NCBI GenBank assembly: GCA_001303225.1
Contig: LJNI01000091.1
Coordinates: forward strand, 1-8,658
Origin: a candidate division TA06 bacterium DG_78
GTDB lineage: Bacteria > Hydrothermota > Tepidihabitantia > SM23-42
DNA: 8,658 nt
Direction: 5' to 3'
This document shows, one piece after another, positions 6,616 through 8,658 of this stretch. Numbering within the stretch: the stretch's first letter is position 1; each line of letters begins with the position of its first letter. The position numbers and the translations under genes were made by a program. Under the pieces are notes generated by a model. It did not search any database, had not been told where the DNA came from, and worked only from the letters and a program-made list of their open reading frames with translations.

Positions 6616-7183
6616 ACGCCTGCACCACTGCACGTTTACCAACCTTCTTTTTCAGCACTTCATCTGCATAGCGGACACCCTTATGTTTGTACGGATCAGG
6701 CTTTCTGGTTCTCTTGATCTCGGCTGCTACGTCTCCAACCAACTCTTTATTAACACCCTTTATAGTTATGTACGTTAAATCTCCCTTTTCAGCACTCTTG
6801 ACGACTTTCAATTCACATTGTATTCCTTTCGGAATTGCGATCGTTTTCGGTTTAGAATAACCCAAGAAGAGTTGAAGATTCGCGCCACTCAACTGAGCTC
6901 GATATCCTGTCCCTTCAATGATCAAAACTTTCTCGAATCCTTTCATTACGCCACGAATCATATTTTCCAAGTGAGACCTCATGGTACCTTGTTGCGCTGC
7001 CGATTCTTTACTGTTCTCACGGTTTCTTATTAAGATGTTATCTCCATTAATTTCGACATTCACCTTCGGACTTGTATGCTTTGTCAAGGTTCCCAAAGGG
7101 CCCTGCACATTCACTGTTGAACCAGTCACGGTAACCTTCGCCTCCTTGGGGATGAGAATTGGCCTGAAACGCTTCTTTGCCAT
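6614..7183 (-). CDS. rplF: 50S ribosomal protein L6
   Basis: 50S protein at the base of the L7/L12 stalk near the factor-binding site. From ATG 7183 it is 189 aa, a little above the common 176-180. It has two related alpha/beta domains (about 1-82 and 83-175). Visible motifs are IPKEAKVTVTGSTVNVQGPL (11-30), the EGTGYRAQL turn (90-98) and the L6 signature RKPDPYKHKGVRY (160-172), followed by a basic tail. The N-terminus MAKKRFRPILIPKE stands in for the usual MSRIGKKPI-type start. The frame stays open further upstream to an ATG at 7255, but those 24 codons run through the intergenic palindrome and do not resemble L6. A weak AAGG Shine-Dalgarno precedes the ATG at 7183. Unlike the other junctions, a 96-bp gap separates it from rpsH. 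Confidence 0.96.
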   Translation of the reverse strand: MAKKRFRPILIPKEAKVTVTGSTVNVQGPLGTLTKHTSPKVNVEINGDNILIRNRENSKESAAQQGTMRSHLENMIRGVMKGFEKVLIIEGTGYRAQLSGANLQLFLGYSKPKTIAIPKGIQCELKVVKSAEKGDLTYITIKGVNKELVGDVAAEIKRTRKPDPYKHKGVRYADEVLKKKVGKRAVVQA

Positions 7184-7200
7184 ACTATACCTTACGGTTT

Positions 7201-7266
7201 GATGCAAACGGATGAAAGCGGATACAAACAGATATTCGCCTGCATCCGTGGGCATCCGTATGAATC
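7201..7266. repeat. Nested imperfect palindrome in the rpsH-rplF gap
   Basis: The outer arms GATGCAAACGGATG (7201-7214) and CATCCGTATGAATC (7253-7266) are complementary at 12 of 14 positions. An inner pair, CGGATAC (7219-7225) and GCATCCG (7242-7248), matches at 6 of 7, with the mismatch a possible G-U pair, around a 16-nt loop. The left arm also reads as an approximate 10-bp tandem (GATGCAAACG, GATGAAAGCG, GATACAAACA), and GCATCCGT occurs twice in the right half (7242-7249, 7252-7259). No T-run follows, so it does not look like an intrinsic terminator. It could be a dispersed REP-like intergenic repeat or an mRNA processing/stability hairpin. The base pairing is visible; the role is unknown. 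Confidence 0.65.
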
Positions 7267-7279
7267 TAAATGCGTAGCA

Positions 7280-7663
7280 TCAGTATACATATAACATAAC
7301 CTCGCCACCGATCTTCTTGCGCCGAGCCTCACGGTCACTAAGAATCCCCTGTGAAGTGGTAAGAATCGCTGTACCTAATCCGCTTAAAACCTTGGGTATT
7401 TCACGCTTCGGCACATATATCCGTCGAGAACACTTCGATATTCGTTTCAGGTTTCGAATAACCGATTCGCCATTCTTCGCATATTTGAGCATTATAGTAA
7501 TCTTTCTCTTTTTCGCATCAAGTGTAAAATTATTGACGAAACCTTCTTCGAGTAAAACCCTCAGGATCTCGGTTTTAATACGTGAATAAGGAACAGTCAC
7601 CTCTTGTTTCCGTGAACGACAGCCATTACGTATAATCGTAAGCATATCAGCAATCGGATCCAT
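7280..7663 (-). CDS. rpsH: 30S ribosomal protein S8
   Basis: Primary 16S rRNA-binding protein of the 30S central domain. In E. coli it also represses the spc operon. The protein is 127 aa, near the usual 130. It begins MDPIADMLTIIRNG, the standard S8 start. It contains VPYSRIKTEILRVL (24-37), VPKREIPKVLSGLG (84-97) and the signature ILTTSQGILSDREAR (100-114), ending GGEVMLYVY. The ATG at 7663 has a strong GAGGAG Shine-Dalgarno at 7669-7674. It is the first gene of the minus-strand cluster here: the usual upstream neighbours rpsN, rplE, rplX and rplN are absent, and the next gene faces the other way. It is followed by the 96-bp repeat-bearing gap before rplF. Confidence 0.97.
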   Translation of the reverse strand: MDPIADMLTIIRNGCRSRKQEVTVPYSRIKTEILRVLLEEGFVNNFTLDAKKRKITIMLKYAKNGESVIRNLKRISKCSRRIYVPKREIPKVLSGLGTAILTTSQGILSDREARRKKIGGEVMLYVY

Positions 7664-7683
7664 GAATTCTCCTCACAGTATTA

Positions 7684-7700
7684 AAAAGGTACGCCCTTTT
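7684..7700 (-). promoter_or_regulatory. Small hairpin in the rpsH leader
   Basis: AAAAGG (7684-7689) and CCTTTT (7695-7700) can pair around a 5-nt loop. In the minus-strand rpsH transcript this hairpin lies roughly 20 nt before the start codon and is followed by a run of U. Only two of the six pairs are G-C, so it is a weak structure; an attenuator role is possible but speculative. Confidence 0.25.
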
Positions 7701-7719
7701 ATTTTTACCATAGACTGTT

Positions 7720-7747
7720 ATTTTAATCAATTTATAATAAAAGTCAA
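7720..7747 (-). promoter_or_regulatory. Putative promoter of the rpsH-led operon
   Basis: On the minus strand, TTGACT (plus 7742-7747; 5 of 6 to TTGACA) and TAAAAT (7720-7725; 5 of 6 to TATAAT) are separated by 16 nt in AT-rich DNA. Transcription would start near 7713, giving a leader of about 50 nt before rpsH. As rpsH has no upstream gene on its strand, a promoter must lie in this region; this is the best candidate by eye. Confidence 0.55.
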
Positions 7748-7859
7748 CTGTTATGTTTCGGTGTACGTTGAACAGCGAAAACAGAGTTTAAAATGCACCC
7801 TGTGAAGGAAATTGAGGATGGCACTCGTTGAAATGTATCCGTGATAGAGCATTCAGGTC

Positions 7860-7887
7860 TTGATTTTAGGTATATATTGTTTATAAT
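7860..7887 (+). promoter_or_regulatory. Sigma70-type promoter of the S8 protease gene
   Basis: TTGATT (7860-7865) and a perfect TATAAT (7882-7887) have 16-nt spacing. Expected transcription start is near 7894, about 20 nt before the ATG, with the Shine-Dalgarno AAAGGAGA (7903-7910) in the short leader. The -35, spacer length and -10 match those of the rpmJ promoter, suggesting that the housekeeping sigma factor reads both. Confidence 0.75.
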
Positions 7888-7914
7888 GTATTGCAAGCAT
7901 GCAAAGGAGAAAAA

Positions 7915-8658
7915 ATGTTATCAAAATTAATGTATCTTCTAATGATTAGTTCGCTAACCTTCGGTCTGACAGAAAAAGAAACAGATCTGGTTAAGCCGAA
8001 CGAGAGTAATCCTGAGATATCAAATCAACTCGTGCGACCGATCACTTATCCGAAAATACACCTATCCATAACTACGAAGATCGAGCAAATATCCAACGAA
8101 AAAATGAAGGTCTGGATTTTCTTCACGGATAAAGGAATCTTTTCTCTAGAACACTTTGAGGAAGCCTTAAACCGAGCCGAAGCCAACCTCACTGAACGTG
8201 CGCGTAAAAGGAGGCTCAAGACGATGCACGAGGGGGCGTGTGTCGATTTTACTGACCTCCCTGTCCACAAGGCATACATTGACAAGGTGTTAGATGTGGG
8301 TGTGAAACATCGGGCGACTTCCCGCTGGCTGAATGCAATCAGTGTCGAAGCCTTTGCCGGACAGATTTCTGTAATTGCAGAATTCGACTTTGTCCACTCT
8401 ATAAAACCCGTTGCTCAATTCCAGCGCAATGAACCATCGTTTCATAAGGAACAAACTGGGACAAGGGATAGTCTCGACTACGGCCCTTCGTATGACCAGC
8501 TCGAGCAGTTACATGTGCCTGCTGTTCACCAACTCGGTTATGATGCCTCTGGTGTTCTCATCTGTATGCTAGATACTGGTTTTAAACGAACGCACGATGC
8601 ATTAGTCGATGTGACCGTGGTTGCGGAATGGGATTTTATCAATGATGACGGTAACACT
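7915..8658 (+). CDS. Secreted subtilisin-like (S8) serine protease, N-terminal part
   Basis: The first 248 codons of a probable exported subtilase; the gene runs off the right edge. Residues 1-17 (MLSKLMYLLMISSLTFG) form a short signal peptide with a hydrophobic core and no lipobox cysteine. Residues about 65-167 (from KVWIFFTDKG to SIKPVAQF, with SRWLNAISVEA at 136-146) look like an inhibitory/chaperone pro-region. The catalytic domain begins around YGPSYDQLEQLHVPAVHQLG and contains ICMLDTGF, so D220 is the probable catalytic Asp of the Asp-His-Ser triad. His and Ser lie beyond the window, so activity cannot be confirmed. The ATG is placed by AAAGGAGA. The gene faces away from the ribosomal cluster and is not part of it. 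The pro-region recalls S8 peptidases from uncultured candidate phyla (from memory, unverified). Confidence 0.85.
   Translation, partial: MLSKLMYLLMISSLTFGLTEKETDLVKPNESNPEISNQLVRPITYPKIHLSITTKIEQISNEKMKVWIFFTDKGIFSLEHFEEALNRAEANLTERARKRRLKTMHEGACVDFTDLPVHKAYIDKVLDVGVKHRATSRWLNAISVEAFAGQISVIAEFDFVHSIKPVAQFQRNEPSFHKEQTGTRDSLDYGPSYDQLEQLHVPAVHQLGYDASGVLICMLDTGFKRTHDALVDVTVVAEWDFINDDGNT

Larger units (their letters stand above)
7664..7914. other. Divergent intergenic region between rpsH and the protease gene
   Basis: These 251 bp separate two head-to-head genes. Each side has a promoter-like pair (7720-7747 facing rpsH, 7860-7887 facing the protease). The rpsH leader contains a small hairpin, and the protease start region contains a short dyad TTGCA-AGCA-TGCAA at 7891-7904. 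The two -35 boxes are 112 bp apart, so the promoters do not overlap. Between them I see no open frame longer than a few codons, no remnant of rpsN or rplE, and no tRNA. Nothing else is recognisable. Confidence 0.7.

Noticed and set aside
7184..7255. In-frame extension of rplF to an ATG at 7255 (24 extra codons)
   Set aside because: The added residues are encoded by the intergenic palindrome, do not resemble any L6 N-terminus, and the family-like start MAKKRFRPILIPKE lies at 7183.
7270..7280. ATGC-GTA-GCAT mini-hairpin at the end of rpsH
   Set aside because: A four-base stem without a T-run is too weak to call a terminator; it only adjoins the larger palindrome.
7684..7709. Plus-strand reading of the AAAAGG/CCTTTT hairpin with ATTTTT as an intrinsic terminator
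   Set aside because: No plus-strand gene ends upstream of it, and the stem has only two G-C pairs; at most it would stop antisense transcription.
7766..7832. CGTTGAA present twice, exactly 60 bp apart, in the divergent intergenic region
   Set aside because: Seven bases in two copies with no shared flanks is within chance for this composition.
8046..8285. Minus-strand frame of 79 codons opposite the protease gene
   Set aside because: It is antisense to the S8 protease pro-region, which has family-like sequence, a promoter and a Shine-Dalgarno. The antisense frame has none of these.

Overview
The window is a bacterial ribosomal-protein locus on the minus strand. It runs from the right, at rpsH (start 7663), to the left edge, where rpoA is cut off. 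A divergent plus-strand gene, also cut off, fills the right end. Minus-strand order is rpsH, rplF, rplR, rpsE, rpmD, rplO, secY, adk, map, infA, rpmJ, rpsM, rpsK, rpsD, rpoA. This is the second half of the classic spc operon followed by the alpha operon, with no gene missing from rpsH onward.

The genes form one functional set: eleven ribosomal proteins, the Sec translocon channel SecY, adenylate kinase, methionine aminopeptidase, initiation factor IF-1 and the RNA polymerase alpha subunit. They are packed tightly, with ATGA or TAATG junctions and out-of-frame overlaps of 14, 23 and 44 bp. Two gaps stand out. The 118-bp infA-rpmJ gap holds a strong sigma70-type promoter. The 96-bp rpsH-rplF gap holds a nested imperfect palindrome that looks like a dispersed intergenic repeat. 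rpmJ (37 aa, TTG start) is easily missed. rplR most likely starts at a GTG and rpsE at a GTG, each set by a good Shine-Dalgarno (SD) sequence.

Upstream of rpsH the usual rplN-rplX-rplE-rpsN block is absent. In its place are a 251-bp divergent intergenic region with a promoter facing each way and the first 248 codons of a secreted subtilisin-like (S8) protease. The spc operon is therefore split at rpsN/rpsH in this genome.

The organism is a bacterium of moderate, somewhat AT-leaning composition, with canonical promoters and strong SD sequences. S4, L36 and the adenylate kinase LID all keep their zinc-binding cysteines. The protease pro-region resembles, from memory, S8 peptidases of uncultured candidate phyla such as WOR-3 and relatives; that placement is tentative. 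I see no CRISPR array, transposase, phage gene, tRNA or rRNA. Most of the window is conserved housekeeping DNA, and I did not find a convincing new biological system. The best leads are the operon break, the palindromic repeat, and the short-leader promoter for the alpha half.
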